64,000 nucleotides of DNA from Pseudoips prasinana (taxonomy: Eukaryota > Arthropoda > Insecta > Lepidoptera > Nolidae): NCBI GenBank assembly GCA_951640165.1, contig OX621256.1, positions 3,844,001 through 3,908,000 of the forward strand. Reading direction: 5' to 3'. The position numbers were made by a program, and so were the translations under genes. The notes below the pieces were generated by a model that made no database searches, was not told where the DNA came from, and saw only the letters and a program-made list of their open reading frames with translations. Below, piece after piece: positions 56,601 through 62,348 of the stretch (positions within the stretch are counted from its first letter, which is position 1; each line of letters starts with the position of its first letter).

Positions 56601-59600
56601 TGATGTAAAAATAATTTAAGTTTTTTTTTGCTTATGGTTGTGTTGACCATTCAATTAGGTTGGTCAGAATTTTTTTAAAGCCAATTTTTTTGTAAGCGTT
56701 TACTGTAACCCGCATCGCTCTCGACACACAAAGCATCATTTACGCGTTGCTGACCCTTTCACCTCTGTATGATGTCTAGATTAGGGTTGTACCGGAGTTT
56801 CCCCTCCGCTTCCGTTAATGCGGAAGTTCCCCAAGAGGTCGTGCCTTCGCCTCCGCTTCGTGTCGCAGGTTCGAGTCCCGCGCCGGACAGCTATTATTGT
56901 GACCCATAAATAGTTGTTCTGAGTCTGGATGTTATTTATGTCACTCTGTTATATGTTTGTAAAGTACCCCGCGACACAGGGATTAGATTCCCTTGTGCGG
57001 CGAAAAAAAAAAGTCTAATGTATCTGTTATTGTTTATTTAAGTCACACGATGAAGCCGAAAACAAGTGAAATACGGCAGATTTTTATAAATAGATAAAAA
57101 TAACATTAATATTACTCATAAAATACCAATTTTTCACATCCACTTTCAATTTCGCATCCGCCTTCGTTACAACCCTAAGTCTAGATAAGATATCCAGACA
57201 GATAATTTATTTGAACCTGCATTAGCCGAGTAAAGCCCAATGTTTTTCTAACTAAGGTATTGTGACTCCTGTGAGATCGACGAAGTTCAAAGTTTTTTAT
57301 TGGTAAAAAGTATTTTACAGGTCTATTTAGCGTAGGGTATGAGTGCCTTAATGTAATTACGCAATGATCGATCAACAGTCGATTACAACAACATTGAGTT
57401 ATTAATACATTTCGATGTCAATAAAATAAATCTTTAGTTTAAGAGACTCGTCAAAGGAATAAAACGACTGCTCGATTAACCAGGATTTCAACTTATACTT
57501 AAAACTCTTAAAACTCGGTGTGTCCAATACCTTAGCTGGTAGTCTATTGTAAAAAAAGCTTATCATTCTCCTACGAACACATTGATTTTATAGTACTGTG
57601 CTTCATCATAATCATCATCATATCAGTCGAAAGACGTCCACAGCTGGACAAAGGGCTCTCCCAAAGATCTCCACAAATGCCGGTCTTGCACTATCCACAT
57701 CCAGCGATTTCCAGCGACCCGCACAAGATCATCGGTCCATCTTGTAAGGGCCTGCTCATGCTGCGCCTTGCGGTTCGTGGTTGCCACCACTCGAGAACTG
57801 TGCTTGCCCAGTCTAAATTAATTTAATAAGCTTTAATAATAATATCCTAGAACAATTTACACACGGCCATCTGATCCCAATCTACGAAGAGCTCATACTA
57901 TGGAAACCTGATAACTGATATACCTACTACATATACTACTTTTCTTTTGTAAATATATACTTATATAGATAATTACACCCAGACTCAGGACAAACAGACA
58001 TGTTCATGCACACAAATATCTGTCCTGGGTGGGAATCGAACCCACGACCTCCGGCGTGAAAAGCAAGCATTTGCCAACCACGTCAACAGGCCCGTCAAAG
58101 TCTGGGTGGATGAAAGAACACTTCTTTGTTTTTGGAGGGTAATTGTGATTAATTTTTGTTGCTTTTTCAGCGCGCTATGGACGAAACAGTTGTAATACAA
58201 GCAATGTCGCGAGAAACAATAGTTTTGGACAAACCACTTCCTGGCATTATGAATTCTACTGTTGTACTAGAATCAGGTAATTGTTTTTTATTTTATTATA
58301 AAAAGAACACAACGCACTTTAAAGTTTGTCCCTGAAAGTCGGACACAAAGTGCCTAGAATCAGAAGAATATTATATATGGCTCCTGAAAATAGTTGTCCT
58401 GTCCGGAATTTAGCCCTTAATTTTTTAATTGCCTCATTGATCTAGACTAGCGGTAGCGTGTTTAACCGCTGATAATGTTGGTTATGGATAATGGTGCTGG
58501 GTTCGAATCCTGGGTTGGAGCAAAAGTGGTTTTGCTATTTTCTGTAAAGAAATTTTCTCAGTATCTGCTCGAAGTCTGGAGTTTGACGGTTTTACATCTC
58601 CGTGCATCGGATAGCACGTAATTCCGTCGGTACTGTACCTGACCTCTTTCATGTTGTGTCGCTACTTGTTCCTTCGGATCATTAATGGGGATTGCCTTTG
58701 TGTTTGCGCACGTTAATATTGATTGATTCGCGCAGATTGAGACTGGCCGCCGTTTCCGAATTTCGACCAGGAGGACATACCTACTTATGGGCTCTAAGTA
58801 GGTATGTCCTCCTGGTATATATGTTATGAGCATGGAAATTTCCAAATACAGAGCCACTGAAAACGATCAAGTATTAAATATAATGTTACAAGCTGTGCCC
58901 GTGACTTTGTCCGCACATTTTGTAATGACTGTAAATGTCACATCATAATATCTCTAATATTTCGTGGCAAAATTATAAAACATTCACATAAATAAACTTA
59001 ACACCGAATTTTTTATGGTACCAACACTGTGGGTGTTACCGGTAAGTCGACTGCGACCTGGTAGAACTTGGACGGTGACGGTTATGATTTTCATTGTGGG
59101 TCCGCTCCCGCTCCCGTGACAATCTCTCGATCTTTTCCATTAATATAGATATCTGGTTAGTAAGTGCTACAATTTCTGAGTTACCACTAGTATCCGGCAT
59201 GGTAGTGATGGTTGATGTAGACGCTTGTAACCCGACGACGTAGTTGATCCAGTCTGCTAGATCTGCCAGCGCGCCTTTGTTGATCTTCGACTACGAAGCC
59301 GCCTTGATATTTAACAGGGCACACTTAAATCGTGTTCTTCAGGGTCACCAGTTTAGTATGAGTCACCAATTTAGTGAGACCAATAAATTAGTAGGAGTAG
59401 AAAATCAGAAGCGAATTAACATGTAAAATTATTTTTTTTTTACTTAATTTTGAAGTTATATCTTTTTTAAACGTCACTCACTATCATAGAGAATTTGTAG
59501 AAAGTAGGTTTTATACTGTAGTTGTTGCCACTACAAACTTATCAAATATTTCCTTACAAACTTTCATCCCCTATTCCTTATTCCTATTTTACACCCTTAA

Positions 59601-62348
59601 GGGTAAAACATTTACAAACTTTAAATGTAATATTTGTTATATCGAATCAACAGCCTAAAATATAAGTTTTAAGCTTCTAGCTCTATAAATGACGATGCTT
59701 CCATACTTTTCATCCCACATTTCAACCCCTTACAACCCCTTTTTCGCATTAAAAAGTAGCATATATTCTTTCTCAGGCTGTAGACTGTGTACGAAATTTC
59801 ATTTAAATCTATTCATTAGTTTTGGCGTTAAAGTGCGACAGACAGAGTTACTTTAGCGTTTATAATATTAAATAACAAAGGTTTTATTCACGTGGACTTT
59901 AAAAAAGCGCTTGTTAATAGTCAGAACATGTTTGTAGTAATACAGTTATTATTTCTAGTTACTTATTACAGATATTTAGGTACATGGAATGTTAAAACAT
60001 TAATACAATTTATTTTATAATGGTACTGATATTTAGCTAGCTTGTATTAAGTTATTGTCAAGGAGATTATGTTTCGGTTTAATTATTGAAATTTATATTT
60101 TACTACATATTGTCTGAATGGTTCTGTCTATATTAAGGTATGAATTCAGTATTATTATTATAACGGACCATGTAACTACTTGTAATTACAACTTGTAACT
60201 ACTTGTAATTACAACTTGTACCTACTTGTAATTACAACTTGTAACTACTTGTAATTACAACTTGTACCTACTTGTAATTACAACTTGTAACTACTTGTAA
60301 TTACAACTTGTACCTACTTGTAATTACAACTTGTAACTACTTGTAATTACAACTTTTAACTATTTGTAATTACAACTTGTAACTACTTGTAATTACAACT
60401 TGTAACTATTTGTAATTACAACTTGTAACTACTTGTAATTACAACTTGTAACTACTTGTAATTACAACTTGTAACTACTTGTAATTACAACTTGTAACTA
60501 CTTGTAATTACAACTTGTAACTATTTGTAATTACAACTTGTAACTACTTGTAATTACAACTTGTAACTATTTGTAATTACAACTTGTAACTACTTGTAAT
60601 TACAACTTGTAACTACTTGTAATTACAACTTGTAACTACTTGTAATTACAACTTGTAACTACTTGTAATTACAACTTGTAACTACTTGTAACCTATTAGT
60701 AAGGATTACTCGTATTGTCAAGTTTAGTAGTACCCTATACAACAGGATGTAATGGGTATGTATGTATAACTGTCGGTTCCCGTGCAGTGGCTGCGCCGAA
60801 GCTGACGGACGACAACTCGCTGCTGACGGACGACGACGACCCGGCCGGCCACACGCCGCCGCGCCAGTCGCCTGCACAGCTACCCTCGTAAGTGCCACGC
60901 TCTTACCGTACGGGACCAGGGATTGGGATTACTTTTCACTTTACAAAGCGACAACTATTACCCACATTAAACTTTATAAATTATATATAATAATAATAAT
61001 AAATAATTTTTATTCATGAAACAATGTGTACAAAATTATATCTATTTACTTTAGTAATAATTAATACTAAGCTATAGACAATTTGTGCCTGTACAAGGGT
61101 AAACGTGTACCACAGGCGTTCTAATGGCTTAAAAGGTTATCCTTTATTGTATCCTATGTGTTAATCGAGGGTGTCAGCTAACTCCATACAAAATTTTATT
61201 AAAATCGCTCCAGCTGTTTAGACGTGAAGAAACTTTCACTCACAAACTTTCACCTTTATAATGTTAGTAGGATTCGCAATGCAAAGCGTTAATCTAATCT
61301 CAAAAATGGGAAATCATAAATTTAATCTTCCGGTAGGTGTCGAACATGTGACAATATGTCAAACAATTATAGATAGACATTCAAGGAATCGATTTCTTAA
61401 ACAGCATTCAAATAAATAAATGTTAAAAATGACACAATCAATCGTGAAATCGGCTTCAACGTTGACAATCGATTCCGGATCATTTATGTCGTCACATGTG
61501 CTCATGGAAGCCGATTTAACGATTGATTAAGTCATTTTTAACCTATATTTATTCGAACGCCATTTAAGAAGTCGATGTTCTACGACTTAGCCGGTAGAGC
61601 CCCAGTCTACGAGCTACGTGCCCCGCCATACCTTGCTACTTAAGCTTGCCAATTCTTAATGTTACGGCTTAATTAAATGTTAGCCAAAGTTGTTTATAAA
61701 GATTCTATTTTTTTTAGTATGTATCTCAATATTTTGCAATAACAAAGCGTCCAAATATTTAATATTACAATACTAAAATACAATATAATTCAGTGCAAAA
61801 TGTCAATAAAATTATTCATGTCGATATTAGGAAATCATTAATTGTATAATAACATTTATCAACCAAAAACTTGTTTAGACATTTTTTAGATTGCGTTATA
61901 GTTAATTTTTTAATGTCATCTGGTAATTTATTGAATATTTTTATTCTTATCACGTAGTTTTCTGTAGTGACTATTATATGCAATATTATATAAGGATCGT
62001 GACAAATGGAAGTCCGTTGTCTCTGCCTACCCCTCTGGGAAACAGGCGTGAGTCTATGTATGTATGTATTATACAAGTAAGTGTTGGTCCTAACTAACAA
62101 ACATACTTACCTCATTTATTGGTTTAAGAATACCAATTACTAATGACGGGGAAGATATATTCAACCTCTCGTTCCCTCTTTACCAAACATTGTCTCATAT
62201 GCCTGGGTGTTTATAATTTTTCATTAAAAACATCATTTCATTTTTGGTTGTGTCATTGTTCAGGTCAGCCGTTAAAGAGAAGGTACAACAGTTTGAAGAG
62301 TTGGCTACGAGATGCACCAGGACCAAAACCAGAGCTATGGCGAAAAAG
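35415..62348 (+). CDS. INCENP-like host gene, 14 exons, 3' end outside the window
   Basis: Exons: 35415-35495, 35663-35786, 39559-39803, 41657-41774, 43360-43422, 46207-46335, 46868-46981, 51160-51269, 53933-53996, 54566-54620, 56214-56595, 58171-58276, 60788-60887, 62264-62348. All introns are GT..AG and all phases agree; the joined length is 1776 nt (592 codons) without a stop. An in-frame TAA at 35382 fixes the start. The protein has a short amphipathic N-terminus, then low-complexity charged sequence with DDDKENDP, many RS/RT and PRPKRTR patches, and, at the last visible exon, EKVQQFEELA followed by TRTKTRAMAKK. This fits the N-terminal half of insect INCENP, which anchors Survivin and Borealin and activates Aurora B. 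The Aurora-binding IN-box would lie beyond the edge. The exon model is strong; the family call is tentative. Confidence 0.6.
35663..35786 (+). CDS. Exon 2 of INCENP-like gene
   Basis: Acceptor TTTGCAG. Encodes AAFEAFDKLEEEYQNGRG through TLQSIHEDG; continues the helix and ends in phase 1. Donor GGGG|GTATGAAC. Confidence 0.75.
36606..36863 (-). mobile_element. SINE family B
   Basis: CCATCTGATCCCAAACTAAG at the start and a head complement ending GCCAACAGGCCC. Diverged B box (GGGATTCAAACCC). In intron 2. Confidence 0.75.
36895..37085. repeat. Repeat family E, diverged
   Basis: AGGGTAACCACTGCAGTTAC followed by CAAGCCGCCCAAGC and GACTGACAACTTAACATTC. A decayed copy of the block at 37937. Confidence 0.5.
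37180..37440 (+). repeat. Repeat family H (265 bp)
   Basis: From CATTCAGACAATATGTAGTA to AATATAAACCTTTTTTATTTT. Other copies: 48915-49185 (+), 59868-60125 (-) and 63735-64000 (-). AT-rich, non-coding, with a simple T-rich end, suggesting the 3' end of a retroelement. Confidence 0.7.
37937..38215. repeat. Repeat family E
   Basis: GGGCAGTGGTTACCCTGGTG, CCGGGACCGACGGCTTAACG, CTTTGGCGGTCACCCATC and GAGCCTAGTTGCTTGACCTC; nearly the same as 54020-54275. Confidence 0.65.
38400..38625 (-). mobile_element. SINE family C, diverged
   Basis: GTTATAGTGCACAAGTGTGA, CAGGTCAGGTACTTG-like and CAGGCTGATGCTGAGAATTT match the family C body on the minus strand; the tRNA-like head is lost. Confidence 0.55.
38939..39513. 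mobile_element. Helitron-like pieces in both orientations
   Basis: Minus-strand end at 38939 (CTAGCTGTGTCCCGCGG) with a body to about 39050; further body fragments to about 39302; a plus-strand piece 39330-39513 ending TCACAGCTAG, 45 bp before exon 3. Confidence 0.5.
39559..39803 (+). CDS. Exon 3 of INCENP-like gene
   Basis: Acceptor TTTACAG, donor CAG|GTAAGAAG. 81 codons plus a split codon: DEPARPNQAETSSTHRSN... then SKKRSKNEVDGLSSPDPDKR. Polar and basic, disordered. Open frames on the opposite strand here are shadows. Confidence 0.75.
40197..40733 (+). mobile_element. Helitron-like element with nested SINE A
   Basis: Starts TCTATATATATAAAAATCAA and ends ACGTAGCGAAGCACGTACCG then GGCCGCTAG. 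The insert at 40398-40641 is a minus-strand SINE A. A different Helitron subfamily from those ending CACAGCTAG. Confidence 0.65.
40398..40641 (-). mobile_element. SINE family A nested in a Helitron
   Basis: AGGGACAATGCCACAGATCA at the left and CCAACTAGGCTACGATGACC at the right. In intron 3. Confidence 0.75.
40905..41035 (+). mobile_element. tRNA-derived SINE fragment
   Basis: TCTGGTTAGTGACCCTGACC and GTGGGTTCAATCCCTC form A- and B-box-like blocks. Related to 49430-49545. Not a tRNA gene: no cloverleaf could be drawn. Confidence 0.5.
41272..41455 (+). mobile_element. SINE family D (tRNA-derived)
   Basis: CGTGTAGCGCAGCGGCTAAG (A box) and GCGGGTTTGATTCCCGCGCC (B box), with a body ending around GTACCCCGCGACACTGGGAT. 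Copy at 56835-57005. Confidence 0.7.
41657..41774 (+). CDS. Exon 4 of INCENP-like gene
   Basis: Acceptor TTTGGCAG, donor CGCA|GTAAGTAT. Encodes VNVNLTQKLRRDDGNKN... QDDDKENDPLPLNIR. The DENxDP-like segment resembles one in the N-terminal half of vertebrate INCENP. Confidence 0.75.
41840..43055. other. Intron 4: decayed LINE-like pieces
   Basis: 42370-42500 is a diverged relative of the block at 8575-8720 (CTACCAGAGAACGG, GGCATATCCCTCCAA). Around 42570-42620 TGCTTCCCAGAGGGATAGGC resembles another LINE tail. No exon seen. Confidence 0.4.
43060..43205 (+). repeat. LINE 3' tail with (TATG)n
   Basis: AATGACAGTAAACGAGGCGA, AAGGATCGTGACAAATGG, CTACCCCTCTGGGAAACAGG and CGTGAGTCTATGTATGTATG. The same tail ends the fragments at 47640-48000 and 61990-62072. 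Confidence 0.6.
43360..43422 (+). CDS. Exon 5 (small, possibly alternative) of INCENP-like gene
   Basis: 63 nt between TTCTCTCAAG and GTATGTAT. Adds SPNPDRNTGIVDLGQGFPI then VV. Its length is a multiple of three and its flanking phases equal those of a 4-6 join, so it could be skipped without changing frame. Confidence 0.55.
44042..44285 (-). mobile_element. Helitron-like element
   Basis: Minus strand from TCTATACTAATATTATAAAG to CGCGGAAAGAAGTCCGCGGG then CACTGCTAG. Diverged from the other copies. Confidence 0.65.
44286..45522. other. Intron 5, nothing recognised
   Basis: No exon or known repeat could be supported. Confidence 0.35.
45523..45643. mobile_element. Foldback MITE, about 120 bp
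   Basis: TGTACACGGCTATATATCAA at the left pairs with TTGATATGTAGCCGTGGTAC at the right; a second pairing block is TAAGCTGA(C/T)CTC against GAGATCAGCTTA. Confidence 0.7.
45811..46034 (-). mobile_element. SINE family B
   Basis: ACACGACCATCTGATTCC to GTGGGAATCGAACCCACGAC and CCAACAGGCCC. In intron 5. Confidence 0.75.
46207..46335 (+). CDS. Exon 6 of INCENP-like gene
   Basis: Acceptor TCTCCTAG, donor CCAA|GTAAGTAG. Encodes KEEKISLPVESEPMEMESLP ... ENDKDEIAMPPPAVP; acidic and proline-rich. Confidence 0.75.
46553..46770 (-). pseudogene. mariner-like transposase C-terminal remnant
   Basis: Minus strand reads KLRKVLVVKGEEAVDAYKSA, then NTPTIQWNKCYNNWFERMEK and CIKLRGECFEKQ-stop. The preceding NDFFF is in another frame. 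It is the C-terminal end of a Tc1/mariner-type transposase unrelated to the intact mariners here. In intron 6. Confidence 0.65.
46868..46981 (+). CDS. Exon 7 of INCENP-like gene
   Basis: Acceptor TGTATCAG, donor CCCG|GTAAGTAC. Encodes PRKNAAKEKPMEEVNEESS then GRRRTNRRKQTESMAPPP; a basic arginine cluster. Confidence 0.75.
47085..47410. repeat. GC-rich repeat-like block
   Basis: Sharp GC island in intron 7, open in several frames, with no recognisable protein. Similar in kind to 30195-30535. It is flanked on both sides by GTGCATTCGACCT / TTGCATTCGACCT (47063 and 47417), which may be a target duplication of an inserted element. Confidence 0.4.
47640..48000 (+). pseudogene. LINE reverse transcriptase C-terminal fragment
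   Basis: Reads VKENVVTKIEKCMLRWFGHL then RMNERRLTKEVYLACVNGTN and GRGRPFIKTEEH before stops. Ends in the CTACCCCTCTGGGAAACAGG tail. Typical RTE-type C-terminal motif (MLRWFGHLERM). Confidence 0.7.
48085..48195 (+). pseudogene. RTE-like LINE tail fragment
   Basis: GGAAGACGCAGCGTGGGCAG, CTACAAGATAGACCGATGAT and a GATATGATGATGA end; same family as 15310-15830. Confidence 0.6.
48538..48905 (+). mobile_element. SINE family C, full length
   Basis: Head CTTTGGTCTAGCGGTAGCG and CTGGGTTCAAATCCCGGGTC; body CTCGGAGAGCACGTAAAGCC, CTTTCCGGTCGTGTTG and TTGCGCACACACTTGTGC; end GGACATCATCAT. The best-preserved copy in the window. In intron 7. Confidence 0.8.
48915..49185 (+). repeat. Repeat family H
   Basis: ACATTCAGACAATAGG to GAATAAAAACCTTTTTTATT. 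It directly follows the SINE C. Confidence 0.7.
49430..49545 (+). mobile_element. tRNA-derived SINE fragment
   Basis: GGTCTAGTGGTTAGTGATCC and CGTGGGTTCGATTCCCACCC are clear A and B boxes. Related to SINE family B in the opposite orientation. Confidence 0.6.
49553..49685 (+). pseudogene. Non-LTR reverse transcriptase fragment
   Basis: Plus strand reads YRPIAITSLLSKIMETIINR, then QLLRYLEDHHLISDRQFGFR QGRSA. This is the RT block from YRPI to QFGFR, seen alone; no finger/palm catalytic motif remains. Differs from the two large LINEs. In intron 7. Confidence 0.7.
49985..50300 (-). mobile_element. Helitron-like element split by a MITE
   Basis: Minus-strand end CTAGCTGTGACCCGCGG at 49986. The body is interrupted at CAAGTTTTATA by 50072-50213 and resumes AAGTTTTATACAATCCGTTC. 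Confidence 0.6.
50072..50213. mobile_element. Foldback MITE, family 3 copy 2
   Basis: 142 bp; AATGTTTTTAAACTTTCGCG start, arms ACTGTGGACACGGGACTCAT and the inverse ATGAGACCCGTGTCCACAGT. AAGTTTTATA is duplicated on both sides (50062-50071, 50214-50223). Confidence 0.8.
50537..50790. mobile_element. Foldback family 4, copy 2
   Basis: GGGGCTCTACCGGCTTAGTC and GACTTAGCCGGTAGAGCCCC are the outer arms, continuing through ATCGATTTCTTAAATGGCG. The right end continues into a tRNA-like GTGGGTTCAATTCCCGCACC. In intron 7. Confidence 0.75.
51160..51269 (+). CDS. Exon 8 of INCENP-like gene
   Basis: Acceptor TTCTTTCAG, donor AAG|GTAAACAA. Encodes PATRSTRSSRSTRQIDPEEQ then PAVPPEPRPKRTRAKK; an RS/RT repeat and a basic cluster. 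Confidence 0.75.
51492..52773 (+). mobile_element. Mariner transposon, intact, copy 2 (in intron 8)
   Basis: 1282 bp, the same length and inverted ends as copy 1 at 25203-26484, with TA on both sides (51490-51491, 52774-52775). It lies 222 bp downstream of exon 8 on the gene's sense strand. No base difference from copy 1 was noticed in the stretches compared. Confidence 0.95.
51679..52698 (+). CDS. Mariner transposase, identical to copy 1
   Basis: 339 residues identical in sequence to the protein at 25390-26409, with KLDKWVPHEL, the DD34D triad (VTCDEKW, LLLHDNARPH, YSPDLAPTDYYFF) and the CMGDYFD end. The intact frame in two identical copies argues for recent movement. It may be transcribed as part of the host pre-mRNA but would be removed with intron 8. 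Confidence 0.95.
   Translation: MDTLKIRVIMEYEYRRGSNAAQAARNINDVYGANTTNQRTTCYWFARFRSGNFDLKNEPRGRPKTLVDNDELKAVVEADDTQSTAELAAAFDVSVKTILVHLRQIGKVKKLDKWVPHELNDRQREVRVETCLALLNRHTNEGILNRIVTCDEKWILFDNRKRSASWLDPGSAPKQCPKRKLTPRKVMVTVWWSSAGVIHHSFLPNGVSITADVYCEELSTMMEKLAHLQPALVNRSSPLLLHDNARPHTAQQTVSKLQELGLEALRHPPYSPDLAPTDYYFFQNLDNFLAGKKFNTREAVQNAFEEFVASRPADFFKKGINKLPLRWQRCIDCMGDYFD
52776..53932. other. Rest of intron 8: GT tract and SINE tail
   Basis: GT-rich microsatellite at 52983-53025. At about 53345-53465 ATCCGGTGAAGCAATGAAAG and GTGCCCTCTAAACGTC match the poly(A) SINE at 6045-6266. Otherwise unassigned. Confidence 0.5.
53933..53996 (+). CDS. Exon 9 of INCENP-like gene
   Basis: Acceptor TTCTTGCAG, donor TTGG|GTAAGTAT. 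Encodes KVSEVPTTDSEKEAPPTQ then DIL. Phase 0 in, 1 out. Confidence 0.7.
54020..54275. repeat. Repeat family E
   Basis: Near-duplicate of 37937-38215: GGGCAGTGGTTACCCTAGTG to GAGAGCATCAAGC. In intron 9, 24 bp after the exon. Confidence 0.65.
54375..54480 (+). mobile_element. SINE family C head fragment
   Basis: GTTTGTCTAGTAGTACCGTG and CTAGGTTCAATGCCCGGCC are decayed A and B boxes of family C. Confidence 0.5.
54566..54620 (+). CDS. Exon 10 of INCENP-like gene
   Basis: Acceptor TTCCTCAG, donor CCAC|GTAAGTGT. Encodes SPADKPRPKRTRRGQKA; repeats the PRPKRTR motif of exon 8. Phase 2 out. Confidence 0.7.
54722..55070 (-). pseudogene. RTE-like LINE tail fragment
   Basis: Inverse of the 15470-15830 region: ATCATCATCATATCAACCGA, GTCCAATGCTGGACAAAATC, TTCGTGGTCGCCACTGAGAA and GAACCTTTCTGCCCCAGCGG. 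In intron 10. Confidence 0.65.
55348..55597 (-). mobile_element. SINE family B
   Basis: GGGACATTATTTACACACGG to GGTGGGAATCGAACCTATGA and ACCAGGCCC. Confidence 0.75.
55666..55716. repeat. Short foldback derived from a SINE B end
   Basis: ACATACTGCCATCTAATCCC pairs with GGGATTAAATGGCAGTATGT around CAACCTAGTTT. Confidence 0.7.
55857..56062 (-). mobile_element. Helitron-like element
   Basis: Minus-strand end CTAGCTGGACCCCGCAG at 55857; body with AACCATTCAGTAGTTTTGGC-like text and the 5' side near ATAATATTAGTTAGGA. Confidence 0.55.
56214..56595 (+). CDS. Exon 11 of INCENP-like gene (largest), with internal repeat
   Basis: Acceptor TCTTTCAG, donor GTT|GTAAGTGA. 127 codons plus a split one. Starts DNVEEKSQNPPPTPKDEPK, continues lysine-rich (KKHTDKTKKD, NKKLAEKAKKDL) and then has the tandem motif MDKTRIIPQKGDDE / MDKTRIIPQKGDE / MDKTMDLP at 56449-56550. 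The first two DNA units are 42 and 39 bp. Methionine-rich open frames in another frame here are shadows. Confidence 0.8.
56835..57005 (+). mobile_element. SINE family D
   Basis: GTCGCAGGTTCGAGTCCCGC (B box) and GTACCCCGCGACACAGGGAT, ending in a short A run at 57003. In intron 11. Confidence 0.6.
57603..57790 (-). pseudogene. RTE-like LINE tail fragment
   Basis: ATCATAATCATCATCATATC, AAGACGTCCACAGCTGGACA and GATCATCGGTCCATCTTGTA; inverse of the family tail. Confidence 0.6.
57846..58098 (-). mobile_element. SINE family B
   Basis: ACACGGCCATCTGATCCC to GGTGGGAATCGAACCCACGA and TCAACAGGCCC, 72 bp before exon 12. Confidence 0.8.
58171..58276 (+). CDS. Exon 12 of INCENP-like gene
   Basis: Acceptor GCTTTTTCAG, donor TCAG|GTAATTGT. 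Encodes RAMDETVVIQAMSRETIVLD then KPLPGIMNSTVVLES. Three similar TVV/TIV blocks follow one another. Confidence 0.75.
58429..58770 (+). mobile_element. SINE family C, diverged
   Basis: CGGTAGCGTGTTTAACCGC and GGGTTCGAATCCTGGGTTGG with the family C body; an extra TAATG-containing repeat lies near 58480. Confidence 0.65.
58775..58816. repeat. Short perfect hairpin at a SINE end
   Basis: AGGAGGACATACCTACTTA pairs with TAAGTAGGTATGTCCTCCT (with GGGCTC in the loop). Confidence 0.75.
59036..59277 (-). pseudogene. Ty3/gypsy gag remnant
   Basis: Minus strand reads KGALADLADWINYVVGLQAS, TMPDTSGNSEIVALTNQISI, LMEKIERLSRERERTH and SSTRSQSTYR-stop. The ADLAD-linker-ALTxQI pattern followed by RSQSTYR is typical of the C-terminal Gag of lepidopteran gypsy elements. 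Only about 80 codons remain, in intron 12. Confidence 0.65.
59868..60125 (-). repeat. Repeat family H
   Basis: Inverse of 37180-37440: GGTTTTATTCACGTGGACTT to CTACATATTGTCTGAATGG. Confidence 0.7.
60171..60691. repeat. 23-bp minisatellite with higher-order pattern, about 22-23 units
   Basis: The unit is GTAACTACTTGTAATTACAA plus CTT, containing the 12-bp palindrome TTGTAATTACAA. In the first 160 bp GTAAC and GTACC units alternate (46-bp period); later units vary ACTACTTG/ACTATTTG. The array ends 96 bp before exon 13. Confidence 0.9.
60788..60887 (+). CDS. Exon 13 of INCENP-like gene
   Basis: Acceptor CCCGTGCAG, donor CCTC|GTAAGTGC. Encodes AAPKLTDDNSLLTDDDDDPA then GHTPPRQSPAQLP. Strikingly GC-rich compared with the other exons and the AT-rich introns around it. 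Acidic patch followed by an SP/TP-rich stretch suited to phosphorylation. Confidence 0.75.
61385..61605. mobile_element. Foldback family 4, copy 3
   Basis: ATCGATTTCTTAAACAGCAT at the left and AACGCCATTTAAGAAGTCGA at the right. The inner part (GGCTTCAACGTTGACAATCG) is inverted relative to copies 1 and 2. The right end continues GACTTAGCCGGTAGAGCCCC. Confidence 0.7.
61816..61985 (-). pseudogene. CR1/Jockey-like LINE ORF2, extreme C-terminus
   Basis: Minus strand reads TTENYVIRIKIFNKLPDDIK then KLTITQSKKCLNKFLVDKCY and YTINDFLIST-stop. It matches the C-terminal pattern of both large LINEs (YNKLP ... CYYS). Upstream it is replaced by another LINE tail at 61990-62072. In intron 13. Confidence 0.7.
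61990..62072 (+). repeat. LINE 3' tail with (TATG)n
   Basis: AAGGATCGTGACAAATGGAA, CTACCCCTCTGGGAAACAGG and CGTGAGTCTATGTATGTATG; same as 43060-43205. Confidence 0.6.
62264..62348 (+). CDS. Exon 14 of INCENP-like gene (last in window)
   Basis: Acceptor TTGTTCAG, donor AAG|GTATGCTG. Encodes SAVKEKVQQFEELATRCTRT then KTRAMAKK. Helical start of what may be the central coiled-coil/basic region; the rest of the gene lies past the window edge. Confidence 0.7.

Noticed and set aside
60171..60691. Regular 23-bp repeats resembling a CRISPR array
   Set aside because: The units are directly adjacent without unique spacers, and the DNA is from an animal genome; this is a minisatellite.
60659..61019. 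Open frames on both strands across exon 13
   Set aside because: They come from the GC-rich exon read in other frames; only the spliced frame agrees with the neighbouring exons.
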